Source of the DNA: a virus
Virus record (IMG/VR): IMGVR_UViG_3300030329_005082
Span: 26,652 to 90,651 of that record
Direction: 5' to 3' (one strand)
DNA length: 64,000 bases
Positions within the stretch are counted from its first letter, which is position 1; every line of letters begins with the position of its first letter. Below are positions 15,592-24,647 of this stretch, piece by piece. The position numbers and the translations under genes are program-made. The notes below the pieces were generated by a model. The model ran no database searches and was not told the origin of the DNA. It was given only the letters and a program-made list of their open reading frames with translations.

Positions 15592-17090
15592 GATGCTTGT
15601 TGCTCCTCGGTTTTTAATTTCTTAGCTAAATCTCGTAACTCATCTTTAAGGCTCTTCTCTTGGTTCACTTGTTTTTTTTTATTTTCGTCCGCTTGGTTTG
15701 TTTGTTGCTGGCGGCGCTCTTCTTTGAACTTCTTATACTTCTGGCGTAAATGCTCGTCTTGTTCTTGCTTGGTCTTCATCACCACGGCATCAATCGTTGA
15801 GTGCTCATCAGGTGGAAGCACTCGCATGTGGACCTTGGCTGTATCAATCTCCATCGGGTAGACGATGCCGTCAATGCCGTTGCGGTTTTTGGCAACAAAC
15901 ATGCGACCTTTGTTCTCAGTCTTGTCCTCAATCGTGCGGGAGATAGAACAGATAAAGTCAGCTACAAAGCACTTGCTAAATGCTTCGCTGATGGCTTCCA
16001 TCGTAATGACCTCGGCATTCAATCCGCTGCGGTTTGTCTGGGATGCTGTCCACACCGGGATGTCCCACACCTGACCAATGCCTCGTAGTTCTTCATAGAT
16101 GTTTCCAAGACTGTGGCGCAACTCCTGGGATTTGAACCCTGTGGCAGTTGGCTTCAAAAGGTCAGCATAGTCCACAATAATCATATCGGGGTTGATGCCT
16201 TTCTGCTTCAACTTCTCAAGGTGCGTAGTAATGGTCCTTGTGGAGGCTGATTTCGTTGGATACTCTTTAATGATGAGTTTCCCTGGGATATGTTCCACCG
16301 CCATGACGATAGCATCCTTCATGGACATCAGATTCTTTAAGTCAATGCCCGTGATGCAGGAGTCGTAGCGTTGGCCCACTACCGTGTCCGCAAGTTCTAA
16401 TGTGTAATGGACCACCGTCTTGCCTTTGACCACCGCCATTGCACCGAGATGGGCAAGAGCCATAGACTTGCCGGCACCAGTTGGAGCGACTACCACACCA
16501 AGCTCACGCTTGCCAAGCCCACCCTTGGTGATGTCATCAATCTCGTCCCAATGTGTAGAGATGGGATTACGCATCTTCATCTCAAAGCGGTCAAGCACGT
16601 CTTGGTGGTAATCGTGACCATGGTCGTTGTCGGCCCCAAGGTTCATCGCTTCATTAATGACCTTTTGAATCTGGTCAAAGCTCTGGGACTGAAGAAGGTC
16701 CACCGATTTCAAAATGGCTTCTTTTAGTTTCTGTTTCTTGCAGAAGTCTAGCGACTTCTCCTTGACATACTCTTCGTCATCTGATCCGATGGCATTGCTC
16801 TTAATGCGCGCCATGAAGTCAATGACCTGCTTAATAATACTGTCAGAGTAGTCCTCTGTTTGTGTCCGCACTACCGAGACCATTGCCTCATAGGTTGGGT
16901 GCGGGTACTGTTGCTTGTGTTGGAAAAGTAAATCAACAAACACTTGAAGATACTTAAGTTCAAGATAACTCGTATCAAGAACTTCTTCCATTTGGTTCGC
17001 AAAGTTGCGATCAAATAAAATAATCTTTACTAGTTTTTCCTGAAAGGATTTTCCGAACTTGCTGAATGTGTCATATTGTTGTTCGGGCAT
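15588..17090 (-). CDS. DnaB-like replicative helicase (T4 gp41 type)
   Basis: 500 residues. N-terminal helical domain, then a RecA-type core with Walker A APTGAGKSMA (~206), the HYTLEL motif, Walker B MIIVDYADLL (~310) and WTASQTNRSG. The last ~60 residues are a Lys/Gln/Glu-rich tail that is unusually long. Unwinds the fork ahead of the DnaE polymerase. A promoter lies directly upstream and RNR is coupled downstream. No primase domain is visible in it or elsewhere in the window. Confidence 0.93.
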   Translation of the reverse strand: MPEQQYDTFSKFGKSFQEKLVKIILFDRNFANQMEEVLDTSYLELKYLQVFVDLLFQHKQQYPHPTYEAMVSVVRTQTEDYSDSIIKQVIDFMARIKSNAIGSDDEEYVKEKSLDFCKKQKLKEAILKSVDLLQSQSFDQIQKVINEAMNLGADNDHGHDYHQDVLDRFEMKMRNPISTHWDEIDDITKGGLGKRELGVVVAPTGAGKSMALAHLGAMAVVKGKTVVHYTLELADTVVGQRYDSCITGIDLKNLMSMKDAIVMAVEHIPGKLIIKEYPTKSASTRTITTHLEKLKQKGINPDMIIVDYADLLKPTATGFKSQELRHSLGNIYEELRGIGQVWDIPVWTASQTNRSGLNAEVITMEAISEAFSKCFVADFICSISRTIEDKTENKGRMFVAKNRNGIDGIVYPMEIDTAKVHMRVLPPDEHSTIDAVVMKTKQEQDEHLRQKYKKFKEERRQQQTNQADENKKKQVNQEKSLKDELRDLAKKLKTEEQQAS

Positions 17091-17107
17091 TTGCTTTCCT
17101 TATTTCT

Positions 17108-17135
17108 ACTATACCGCATTTATTGAAAATGTGAA
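17108..17135 (-). promoter_or_regulatory. Sigma70-type promoter for helicase and RNR
   Basis: Minus strand TTCACA (17135-17130), 16 bases, TATAGT (17113-17108), about 18 bases before the helicase ATG at 17090, in the gap after the exonuclease gene. Confidence 0.5.
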
Positions 17136-17147
17136 GTCTTCTCTCAT

Positions 17148-18101
17148 TTATTTTTTATGAGAGTTTAGCATCAGCATTAGTTCATCAATATTAAGAGTAC
17201 CGATACCATCCTTGAGGAGCATTGTTCTAATCTTGGTGCGGTTTAGAATAACCCCGTCATTCTGAATCGCGTACTTGAGCTTTCTGACTCCTTGCGATGA
17301 TATGGTAGAGGTATATAGCTGCATAATCTCATAATTTGAGGCGATAATTTCCTCATTTTCAGCAACATTTTGATAAGCCTTTATTTTATTTTTATTATTT
17401 TTTGCGTGCGACATAATGTCGTCAAGCCCATAGTCTTTGTTTTCCGAAAGGAAGGAAAATCTTTTAGCTACTGTGGCTAGCCCTAACCCTTTGACGCCCT
17501 GTAAGTTATCAGACTTGTCACCTACAATAGCTCGTGCCCAGGCAAAATTCCGAGGATGAATATTATATTGCTCCAGCACCGTATTGCGGTTCAAAATTTC
17601 CTCATTTTTTCCTGGGCGGATTAGAACTGTTTTATCATCACACAGTTGAATGAAGTCCCGATCTGAAGAGATGATTAGCTTTTGCCAGTCTTCAAATTCG
17701 TTACATTGACAAAGCCACGCAATTACATCATCAGCTTCTACGTTCTCTACCGCCAACTGAAGAACCGGAAGGTGCTCAAGATACTCTGTTAGGCGAATCA
17801 TTTGTTGGTACTTGTTTTCTCGCTCAGCCTCTGGTGTCTCAAACTCATACTCTCTGTTGAGTTTTGGCGCTTTGCGTCCAACTTTGTAATTCTTATTCTT
17901 TTCTCTCCGCTTCTGGGAGCCGCCTGGTCCCTCCCAACAGATCGCAACACGATCAGGCTTGGCACGGCGGACTTCTTTTTGAAGTGATCGCATAAAGCCA
18001 GTTAGCCCACCGATAGGATTACCATTAATGTCTAACTGTGGCGACATAACATAGTTTCTCACAAAGAGATTAGCGCCGTCAATAATTAAAAGTCTTTTCA
18101 T
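17148..18101 (-). CDS. 5'-3' exonuclease / flap endonuclease
   Basis: 317 residues of the Pol I 5'-nuclease / T4 RNase H superfamily. Acidic metal-site residues are visible in IIDGANLFVRN (~5-15), VEADDVIAWL (~128) and SSDRDFIQL (~148), and the helix-3-turn-helix in GDKSDNLQGVKGLG (~195-208). Removes RNA primers and flaps during lagging-strand synthesis. Four-base overlap with the deaminase gene upstream. Confidence 0.9.
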   Translation of the reverse strand: MKRLLIIDGANLFVRNYVMSPQLDINGNPIGGLTGFMRSLQKEVRRAKPDRVAICWEGPGGSQKRREKNKNYKVGRKAPKLNREYEFETPEAERENKYQQMIRLTEYLEHLPVLQLAVENVEADDVIAWLCQCNEFEDWQKLIISSDRDFIQLCDDKTVLIRPGKNEEILNRNTVLEQYNIHPRNFAWARAIVGDKSDNLQGVKGLGLATVAKRFSFLSENKDYGLDDIMSHAKNNKNKIKAYQNVAENEEIIASNYEIMQLYTSTISSQGVRKLKYAIQNDGVILNRTKIRTMLLKDGIGTLNIDELMLMLNSHKK

Positions 18102-18526
18102 ATTTGTTCTCCTGTGAACTCTAAGGAGCCGATACCATCATCCGTAGTGAAGACTGCTCGCTTAAGTCCATACTTGCTGATCAATTCCTGACACATCTCG
18201 CAAGGACATGACATGCCCGGATGCCCGCTTCTTCCAACCCTGGCAACATAAATCGTTGCGCCCTTAAGTTGTTCCTTATTTTTAACTCTGGAGATGGCGT
18301 CCAACTCAGCATGAATAGTTTTCGGGATCTTCTCGCCGTCCTCATAAAAAACAGAGACAGGATGAGTCTTGTTTCTGTTCCTGCCTACGGCGAGAACGCG
18401 AGCACCCTTCACAATAACAGCAGCGTGCCGGTGCTGAATGTGGTCGCTATATTCCTGTCCGAGGATGCGGCGCAGAGCCAAGTTAAGAAACTTGTCGCTG
18501 ATCTTCTTTTTCGGGTCGTACTCCAT
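18098..18526 (-). CDS. Zinc deoxycytidylate/cytidine deaminase-like protein
   Basis: 142 residues. The zinc site is complete: TIHAELDAI (His and catalytic Glu, ~72) and PCEMCQ (two Cys, ~107). The fold order matches the dCMP/cytidine deaminase superfamily. Most likely makes dUMP from dCMP for dTMP synthesis alongside dUTPase. A nucleoside or tRNA deaminase is less likely given its place among replication genes. Confidence 0.85.
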   Translation of the reverse strand: MEYDPKKKISDKFLNLALRRILGQEYSDHIQHRHAAVIVKGARVLAVGRNRNKTHPVSVFYEDGEKIPKTIHAELDAISRVKNKEQLKGATIYVARVGRSGHPGMSCPCEMCQELISKYGLKRAVFTTDDGIGSLEFTGEQI

Positions 18527-18540
18527 GTGACGTACACCTC

Positions 18541-19611
18541 TTACTTCTTACCTATCCTACACTCATCTTCAAGAATGTCAAGCACTCTTTCTTTGAATTT
18601 TGGATCTTCTAGAAGTTTTACGAAATCTTTGCTCTGGAACTTTTTATCTTCGCCGTCAACGTTGATTGTATACCAAGCACCGCTGCGAACACAACCAGGC
18701 GTGCCAGCGATGGCAGAAAGCCAGGAGCCCTCATCATCAATTCCAACTCGGTCATTAGCAAGGTCAAATAATACATCAAACTCACAACTCCTTGGTGATG
18801 GACCGAAGCGAGACTTCATGGTCTTGGCACTCGTGTGGAAGCCGATAACCTGCTTCTTCTCGTTGCGGATCTCCCCGTTGGCTTTTCCCTTGTGTTGAGT
18901 CAGCCAAATACGAGTGGAGGCATGGTAGGGCAAAGCCTTACCACCTGGCTCAACTCGGTTGTCTCCGAACATCACGCCGATGTTGGTTTTCAACTGGTTG
19001 GTGAAGACCATGGCAATCTGTTCTTTGCCGAGCGTCTCTGTGACTTTTCGCATACCCTTGGCTAGTGCCTTGGCTGTCAGACCGATACGGCTGTTGGGGT
19101 CGTAGTCGCCCTCAACTTCCGCCTTGACTGGTGTGCCGGCAACGCTGTCCCACACAATACAAACAAGTTTGTCTGGGGCTTTCTCTCGTAGCCGACCAAT
19201 CAGTCGCTCAATCGTCTCAAAGACTTCTTCAATCGTACCGGGCTGAACATATAAGAAATTGTTCTTGGTGTCAAGTCCTAGTTGACCCATAAAGTCTGGA
19301 GAGGCTGCGTTCTCTGTGTCAATATAAACAGCAACGCCTCCCATCTTTTGTGTGTTCGCTAGAATTTGGGTGACGACAAGACTCTTACCGCTGGCAGATT
19401 CACCAGCAATCGTGGTGAGCTTGCCGACAGGGATTCCCCCGTCTCTGCGGTTAGAGATGATGTAATCAAGTAGAGTTGAACCCGTTGAGATCCAAGTCTT
19501 CACGTCCGTTGGGTTATCCCCGTGCAGATCGTATGCAATGTTTTCTTTAGCTGCCTTGTTTAATTCGCTTCGCAAATCACTTACAAGGCTATTTCCAGCT
19601 TTGTTTGCCAT
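18541..19611 (-). CDS. recA: RecA/UvsX-like recombinase
   Basis: 356 residues from ATG 19611, which has GGAG 5 bases upstream; the frame is open 20 codons further but lacks a better start. Walker A GESASGKS (~52), VYIDTENAA, Walker B IVWDSVAG, loop L2 region TNQLKTNIGVMFG and PGGKALPYHAS are all bacterial RecA-like rather than strictly UvsX-like. Strand exchange and recombination-dependent replication. Sits directly after the SSB gene, as expected for a partner. Confidence 0.93.
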   Translation of the reverse strand: MANKAGNSLVSDLRSELNKAAKENIAYDLHGDNPTDVKTWISTGSTLLDYIISNRRDGGIPVGKLTTIAGESASGKSLVVTQILANTQKMGGVAVYIDTENAASPDFMGQLGLDTKNNFLYVQPGTIEEVFETIERLIGRLREKAPDKLVCIVWDSVAGTPVKAEVEGDYDPNSRIGLTAKALAKGMRKVTETLGKEQIAMVFTNQLKTNIGVMFGDNRVEPGGKALPYHASTRIWLTQHKGKANGEIRNEKKQVIGFHTSAKTMKSRFGPSPRSCEFDVLFDLANDRVGIDDEGSWLSAIAGTPGCVRSGAWYTINVDGEDKKFQSKDFVKLLEDPKFKERVLDILEDECRIGKK

Positions 19612-19671
19612 TTTATCTCCATAAATGGAGAGACACCTGTACCCCGTGCCTCCCTGCGGGTTGGCGGTCAA

Positions 19672-20457
19672 CTACGCCAATAGATCGTCAAACGCTGACT
19701 CAATGTCCGTCACGCCTTCAAGGTCTGAAATGTTCTTCGTAGCCTTGGTTTCCGTGGTCGCATTATTGTAGCGAGTCGTTCCGGCACTGGAATCTACTTC
19801 TGTAACTTCTCCAAGTGTCTCGTTGAGAACCTTTTCGCAGTCTTCATAAGAAGCGACTTCAAAAATCTCATCAGCAGGCTTGATGCTCTCCAGAAGAGTG
19901 TTGACTTCCTCTTCCGTCTTTGCCAGCTTGCTGGTACGGCGCATTGGGCGCACATCAGTGGTTGGGAACGCTTGACCAGACTTCTTGCCGTAGTCAATAC
20001 GAATGTCGGTACCCTTCTCGGTGTCGGTGATGTCACCGTACTCGGGGTCAAGAACTACATCAAGTAGTGCTTGGTAGGTGGTGCGGGAAAAGCCCCACCA
20101 GCGAACACCCTTGTCCTCTTCGCCACGAACGACGACAGGAGCGAAGATTCGCATCTTAGGCCAGAAGCGTTTGGCTGCTTCCTTGGAGCCGTCGGTTCCT
20201 TCGTTCCAAAGGCGAGTTCCCCACTCTGCGATGGGATCGGGATCACCGTTAGTCCGTGGACTGAGAACGGTGGTCTTTCCTTCAGCGCCCATGCCATAGT
20301 GGTAATAGGCTTCAAAGAATGGATCGCCGCCATTCGGACAAACCAAACGAACTTGGTGCGTGCCTTCATCAGGCTTCCAGAAGTTGTCAGCGGAGTCACC
20401 GCCTCGGTTAGTAAGAGCAGCGTGCTTTTGCCGCATCTTTGCAAGATCAATACCCAT
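19672..20457 (-). CDS. Single-stranded DNA-binding protein (T4 gp32-like)
   Basis: 261 residues. The core FWKPDEGTHQVRLVCP..., aromatic residues (WGFSRTTYQALLD) and especially the acidic tail ending DIESAFDDLLA resemble gp32 (which ends DDLLNDL); the tail would recruit replication partners. The gp32 zinc finger Cys/His cluster is missing. Covers ssDNA for the RecA, helicase and polymerase encoded beside it. Confidence 0.8.
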   Translation of the reverse strand: MGIDLAKMRQKHAALTNRGGDSADNFWKPDEGTHQVRLVCPNGGDPFFEAYYHYGMGAEGKTTVLSPRTNGDPDPIAEWGTRLWNEGTDGSKEAAKRFWPKMRIFAPVVVRGEEDKGVRWWGFSRTTYQALLDVVLDPEYGDITDTEKGTDIRIDYGKKSGQAFPTTDVRPMRRTSKLAKTEEEVNTLLESIKPADEIFEVASYEDCEKVLNETLGEVTEVDSSAGTTRYNNATTETKATKNISDLEGVTDIESAFDDLLA

Positions 20458-20493
20458 TGTATTCTCCTTTACTGGTTAGTTGACCGTACATCT

Positions 20494-20502
20494 ACTATAG
20501 CA
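20494..20502 (-). promoter_or_regulatory. Extended -10 promoter candidate for SSB/recA
   Basis: Minus strand TGCTATAGT (TGn plus TATAGT), about 36 bases before the SSB ATG. No convincing -35. Confidence 0.45.
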
Positions 20503-20576
20503 CACCTTCATAGGATGTATAGCAAATCTTGTTGTTTTTTTGTTTCCCTAGAAAAAGGAAGGGGTTAGCTGGTGCG

Positions 20577-21035
20577 CTATTCTGAACCCTCAGAGGAATC
20601 ACTTTCTGGGGCGGGACCATCTTCAATTTTGAAGATTTTAGAGACGCTGATGTTATGAACCTTGAGGTCCTTGCCGGCTGTCAAAAGGATTGTATCCTTG
20701 TAATTTTCCCAACTCAGCTTCAGATGGCGACCTGTCTTTCCATCATGTTCTAGGGCGACTGCCTTATTAAGGGCATTGATGGTATAAAGAGTATTAGTCT
20801 GCTTCTTTCTGTGAACTCGGATTGTATAAAGCCGGGGATTAAATGTCCTATCCTTGCTTACCACTGCATTATAAGTCAAGAACTTATTATCAGGATTGTC
20901 GGTGTCTTCCAATAAAAATATAAATTTATTAGTAAGATTTAGATTGTTGACAATAAACTCAACTTCTTTGTATATTTGGTCTTCTGTAGCAGACTTTAAA
21001 AAAGATGCTAGCAGAACTCCCCTATTTTGACTCAT
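20577..21035 (-). CDS. Hypothetical protein with acidic tail
   Basis: 152 residues from ATG 21035 (a TTG one codon upstream is possible). Mixed alpha/beta with a basic middle (RLYTIRVHRKKQ) and an acidic Ser/Glu-rich C terminus (PAPESDSSEGSE). Preceded by a candidate late promoter (21060-21068). It lies between SSB and the tubulin-like gene; I do not recognise it. Confidence 0.65.
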   Translation of the reverse strand: MSQNRGVLLASFLKSATEDQIYKEVEFIVNNLNLTNKFIFLLEDTDNPDNKFLTYNAVVSKDRTFNPRLYTIRVHRKKQTNTLYTINALNKAVALEHDGKTGRHLKLSWENYKDTILLTAGKDLKVHNISVSKIFKIEDGPAPESDSSEGSE

Positions 21036-21059
21036 CAAAAAGTTACCTCACGAATGTGG

Positions 21060-21068
21060 TATAAATAG
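21060..21068 (-). promoter_or_regulatory. Candidate late promoter motif CTATTTATA
   Basis: Minus strand AACTATTTATACC, ending 24 bases before the ATG at 21035. One of about ten such sites in the window at this spacing. Confidence 0.5.
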
Positions 21069-21087
21069 TTTTGATTTTGTCTTTAAA

Positions 21088-21954
21088 CTACTTCTTTGAA
21101 GTTTCAACATGGGGTTGGATCTGTGATGAATAAGCTACACACAAAACCATCAGGTCATCAAAACTAGTTGAGTACACAGAAAAACTACTTGATACATCTT
21201 CGTTTTTGTAACTTTTTACATGGTTTTTTATCTTCTTCGTCAAAGAAGAATCTTCCGTTAGCATTGCCTCCGGAACGCCATAGAAGAAATGAATATCCCT
21301 GGGCGACTCTAAAGGAAAGAGAAGCTTTATATCCTGCTTATCTTCTTCTAGAGACGATACCCCAAAAGTAGCAAGTCGGGAAATAACATGTGGATCAAGC
21401 TTGTTAGCCAAAACAGGGTCTGTGTGGTCAAAGTAATTAATCATGGCAACCACATAAGCAATAAAATATGAAATGCTTTTTTCATACTCCTGAATAGAGA
21501 CGTCGCCAATTAGAGATTCCACGGTCAGCTTATCTACAAGAAATATCCTTTCAAAGACTCCACTGCGAGCATATTCCTGCAATACATTAAAGGCCACGCG
21601 ATCATCTCGTTTTTGAACCTCAGAACTCATTAGCCTATCTGGGCAAATATATAACACCGTCAAAGAGGAGTCTTTAATGGTTTCCAGTACTCTCAATGCC
21701 GCACCCGAAACAGGATCTCCACCTTCCACTATGAGAAGAACTTGGTCCTTCTTTTTGATTGATCGGAGGTAGACTTCTACTTCTTGTTGGTCTATGTTTG
21801 TCTCGTAAGCTGCGTGGTCAGGCTGGAAATCTAGGGATAAGCTTCCCCGCTCCTCAATTCCTGCATCTATTTTATAGATTCTGTATTCTGGATAGGCTGT
21901 TAGTTGTTCTGCAACAGCACAGCCGGTCTTCCCTAGTCCAATAACTTTATCCAA
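21088..21954 (-). CDS. Divergent tubulin/FtsZ-superfamily-like protein
   Basis: 288 residues. GLGKTG (6-11) sits where FtsZ has its first glycine loop, and EGGDPVSGAA (77-86) where FtsZ has GGGTGTGAA. The next ~75 residues follow FtsZ order well: SLTVLYICPDRL for LTVAVVTKPF, then a helix, RIFLVDKLTVESLIG for the DSLITIPNDKLLKVLG segment, and the core helix. The GGDPVSG signature is degenerate and no clear catalytic T7 loop is seen, so GTP hydrolysis may be lost. Overlaps the polymerase gene by 8 bases. A second, canonical FtsZ-like protein is at 51859-52995. Confidence 0.6.
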   Translation of the reverse strand: MDKVIGLGKTGCAVAEQLTAYPEYRIYKIDAGIEERGSLSLDFQPDHAAYETNIDQQEVEVYLRSIKKKDQVLLIVEGGDPVSGAALRVLETIKDSSLTVLYICPDRLMSSEVQKRDDRVAFNVLQEYARSGVFERIFLVDKLTVESLIGDVSIQEYEKSISYFIAYVVAMINYFDHTDPVLANKLDPHVISRLATFGVSSLEEDKQDIKLLFPLESPRDIHFFYGVPEAMLTEDSSLTKKIKNHVKSYKNEDVSSSFSVYSTSFDDLMVLCVAYSSQIQPHVETSKK

Positions 21955-23167
21955 ACTGTACTGCCCTCATAGAACCAAGAGTTTTACCTCTTTTTACGTT
22001 TACCTTGAATTTCCCAAAATTTGTGGAAGACATCAAAGTCACTAACGTATTAATTAGGTGTTCATCCTCATTTTTCATGTCTAGAACAATAGCGTCATGA
22101 ATCAGAAACGCCAGGGTTGAACCCTTAGAGTAATTCCGAAGGACATGCTCAACCTTTAGAGCCTGCTTTAGAGTCAATTCTGCTGCGGTAGACTGCACAA
22201 GGTAATTCAGAGCATGATGACGAGAAGTATCGGGTATTTCCTTCCTAAATGGCGTTCTAACTGTGTTTCCGTCCCAATATTTGTCCAATAGTGAGTCTTT
22301 CTCATAAAATGAGGCTAATTTGGCAGCCTGAGCACGCATTTCTGAGGAATTTGCTCCATAAAGCCACGAAAAGAAGGCGATCTTTGCATCTTCTCGGGAA
22401 GTTAGGTCGGTGAACACTTCCCGCATATGGAACTCATGCACATCATCGGCTGGTTGTGGCTTTTCAAGCAGTCCCAGCAGTGTTCGGACCTCAGCACCGT
22501 TGAAATCTAGTTCCACATAATAATCATTGGTCGGAAGGATGGCAGACCTGAAGGCTTTGTTAAGAGTCAGGATCGGGAAAGACCCTTTGTTGGTAGTTAA
22601 CCTGCCGGTCTTAGTGCCAAACTGATTATAATTGACATAAGGCGGGGAAGTCAACAGAGCCTTTGCTTGGTTTGCCAGCTTCTGTACCTGAGCGAGTGAC
22701 TTAACATCTTTTCTGCTAATGTTTATTGGTCTGGTTGCTATGTCACCGAGCATCATAGAAACGTGTTTGTAGAATTCGTAGCGATCAGGTTTTTCTACTG
22801 TTTTGACGATGTGTTGACAGATTTTGTTTTTTACCTCGCAAAATTCCATCAAGAATCGCTGCGGCACCAAATCAAAGAAGCAGTTCTCAAATGTGTCAAC
22901 CTTTGAAATGCTGAGAGAACGCTTGAAGGCTTGAATCTTCTTGGACACGTCTTCCCAATCGTCCTGTAGATATTCAGGGATATTGTCAGCGATCTTGCCG
23001 CCTTCCAAATAGAGGGAAACATAATCAACATCTAGATCTCGCAAGTATGGAGCATATTTCCAAGTCTTACTTAATGAGTCTGGAAACTGATCCGGATCAA
23101 AGATCAAGTTGTTATGAATATAGATTCCTACGCAATCCGATTTGTCGTCTAGGGTTTGAAAAATCAT
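21947..23167 (-). CDS. Short family A DNA polymerase without exonuclease domains
   Basis: 406 residues, only the Pol I palm-fingers-thumb part. TKTGRLTT (185-192); motif A ELDFNGAEVR with D221; motif B R258...K262...YG 270-271; motif C LIHDAIVLD (HDA 357-359 in place of the usual HDE). The two catalytic aspartates (221 and 358) are kept. There is no 3'-5' or 5'-3' exonuclease domain in the ~210 N-terminal residues. With DnaE as replicase, a repair, gap-filling or translesion role is likely. Overlaps the structural gene upstream by 56 bases. Confidence 0.88.
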   Translation of the reverse strand: MIFQTLDDKSDCVGIYIHNNLIFDPDQFPDSLSKTWKYAPYLRDLDVDYVSLYLEGGKIADNIPEYLQDDWEDVSKKIQAFKRSLSISKVDTFENCFFDLVPQRFLMEFCEVKNKICQHIVKTVEKPDRYEFYKHVSMMLGDIATRPINISRKDVKSLAQVQKLANQAKALLTSPPYVNYNQFGTKTGRLTTNKGSFPILTLNKAFRSAILPTNDYYVELDFNGAEVRTLLGLLEKPQPADDVHEFHMREVFTDLTSREDAKIAFFSWLYGANSSEMRAQAAKLASFYEKDSLLDKYWDGNTVRTPFRKEIPDTSRHHALNYLVQSTAAELTLKQALKVEHVLRNYSKGSTLAFLIHDAIVLDMKNEDEHLINTLVTLMSSTNFGKFKVNVKRGKTLGSMRAVQFG

Positions 23168-24647
23168 TCACACTCTCTGCTCTTCTAAACCGTGGGTCAG
23201 CCTCAATTATATCCCCTACCGTACTTATTGTTAATGGGTCTGTGTCATAAGGTCCGATATACTCTTCTTGAATGAACCGCAAAGCGCGATCATATGGGTT
23301 GCGAGTACTCAAGTTGTAGATGTTCATTATCTTTTGCAGTTCTCGCCTTCTAAGGCTTGTTGACCTTTCGGGGTCTCGCTCAACCAAGCGGGAAACATAG
23401 AATGTCTTCAGTTTCCACCTTTCCCCAAAAGAGGCTTCAAACTCTGATTCGTCAATCTGGCGGCGTTCAATAACTTCAGTTTCCGGAACACAATCAACAT
23501 GGACGAAATCCTCGCGAACACTAACAACTGGCAACGTTGCAACATAAGTGTTGTAGAAATTGATCAAATAGGTCTGGAGATTGTCCGCATCTGAATTCCA
23601 TGTTTCATCATATGCTGTGGAAAACAGAATGTCAAACACTTGCTGTTGTGACGATGCATCCTTTACGCTCTGGAACTCTTGATAGCCGGGTTGGGGCTCT
23701 CCGTTTTCATCAAAATGGACTGCTATACGGCGCACAACATCTTCCATGCCGGGAACTTGGGAATAGCCAAACGCCATAGGCGCTAACTCTGGGTCTTGCA
23801 AGGTGGGATCACATTCGGTCACCACATTCGCGCTGTCAAATTCTTCAATAGGTACGCCATACATGTATTCCTGCATCGCCTCGCTGCGAAGGTCAGCAAC
23901 TAGACGCCATGGAACATTTCGGTCTATCATAAATCCGTACTGAGCAGCTATGTAAGCAATGAGTTCAAAATTTTCGTCCAAGTATTCATATGACTTTGGG
24001 AAGTCTTCGCTTGGGTTTTGGCTGCCAATCTCTAACATAAGCCCAGAAGTCAGAGGCGACATAATACCACCTTCCAAAAATCCACTGAAAGTGATTGGAC
24101 CAACTAGCGAAACTACCATATCTATATATTCATCAAACACACTGAGAAAACTATCAATGTCTGTAATTCTTCTATCTTTGCCCCCTAAAGGCAAGAAAGT
24201 GGTGTTGAAAACGCTATATACATCTTCTCGCATATAGTTATCATATTTCGCAGAAGCGGGTGTCCACGCCTTGATAACCTTTGGGTCAAACCATGGACTG
24301 TCTTTATAAATTAAGTTTTGGTTGCCAAGTGATCTAACACGCTCTGCAAAGTCCCTCCAAGCATCGGCTACAAAATTTAGAACAAATTGCGTGTCTCCAG
24401 AATAACGCATTGGTTTGAGGTATTTTTGATCTACAGTGACAGTATTGCCCTTTGTACTAACAATGCCGTAAAACCTGTCAGTGTTCCATGTACTGATAGA
24501 GTTCTTAATTCGGTCTGGTGGGAAGATAGTATTATTATACCTCTGCCTTTCCTTAAAAATGTTCTTGGCACCTAAATCATTAGAACCATAGGAGTAACGC
24601 AGGATATCTTCTTGTGGGGTAATTCTTCTATCTTTTTGAGTTGCCAT
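23112..24647 (-). CDS. Probable baseplate-region structural protein
   Basis: 511 residues, no signal peptide, rich in aromatic and acidic residues. I do not recognise a domain. Its place directly after the large baseplate-like gene and the LysM-like gene suggests a baseplate or tail-tip component. Shares the ATGA-type junction with 24647-27565. Confidence 0.55.
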   Translation of the reverse strand: MATQKDRRITPQEDILRYSYGSNDLGAKNIFKERQRYNNTIFPPDRIKNSISTWNTDRFYGIVSTKGNTVTVDQKYLKPMRYSGDTQFVLNFVADAWRDFAERVRSLGNQNLIYKDSPWFDPKVIKAWTPASAKYDNYMREDVYSVFNTTFLPLGGKDRRITDIDSFLSVFDEYIDMVVSLVGPITFSGFLEGGIMSPLTSGLMLEIGSQNPSEDFPKSYEYLDENFELIAYIAAQYGFMIDRNVPWRLVADLRSEAMQEYMYGVPIEEFDSANVVTECDPTLQDPELAPMAFGYSQVPGMEDVVRRIAVHFDENGEPQPGYQEFQSVKDASSQQQVFDILFSTAYDETWNSDADNLQTYLINFYNTYVATLPVVSVREDFVHVDCVPETEVIERRQIDESEFEASFGERWKLKTFYVSRLVERDPERSTSLRRRELQKIMNIYNLSTRNPYDRALRFIQEEYIGPYDTDPLTISTVGDIIEADPRFRRAESVNDFSNPRRQIGLRRNLYS

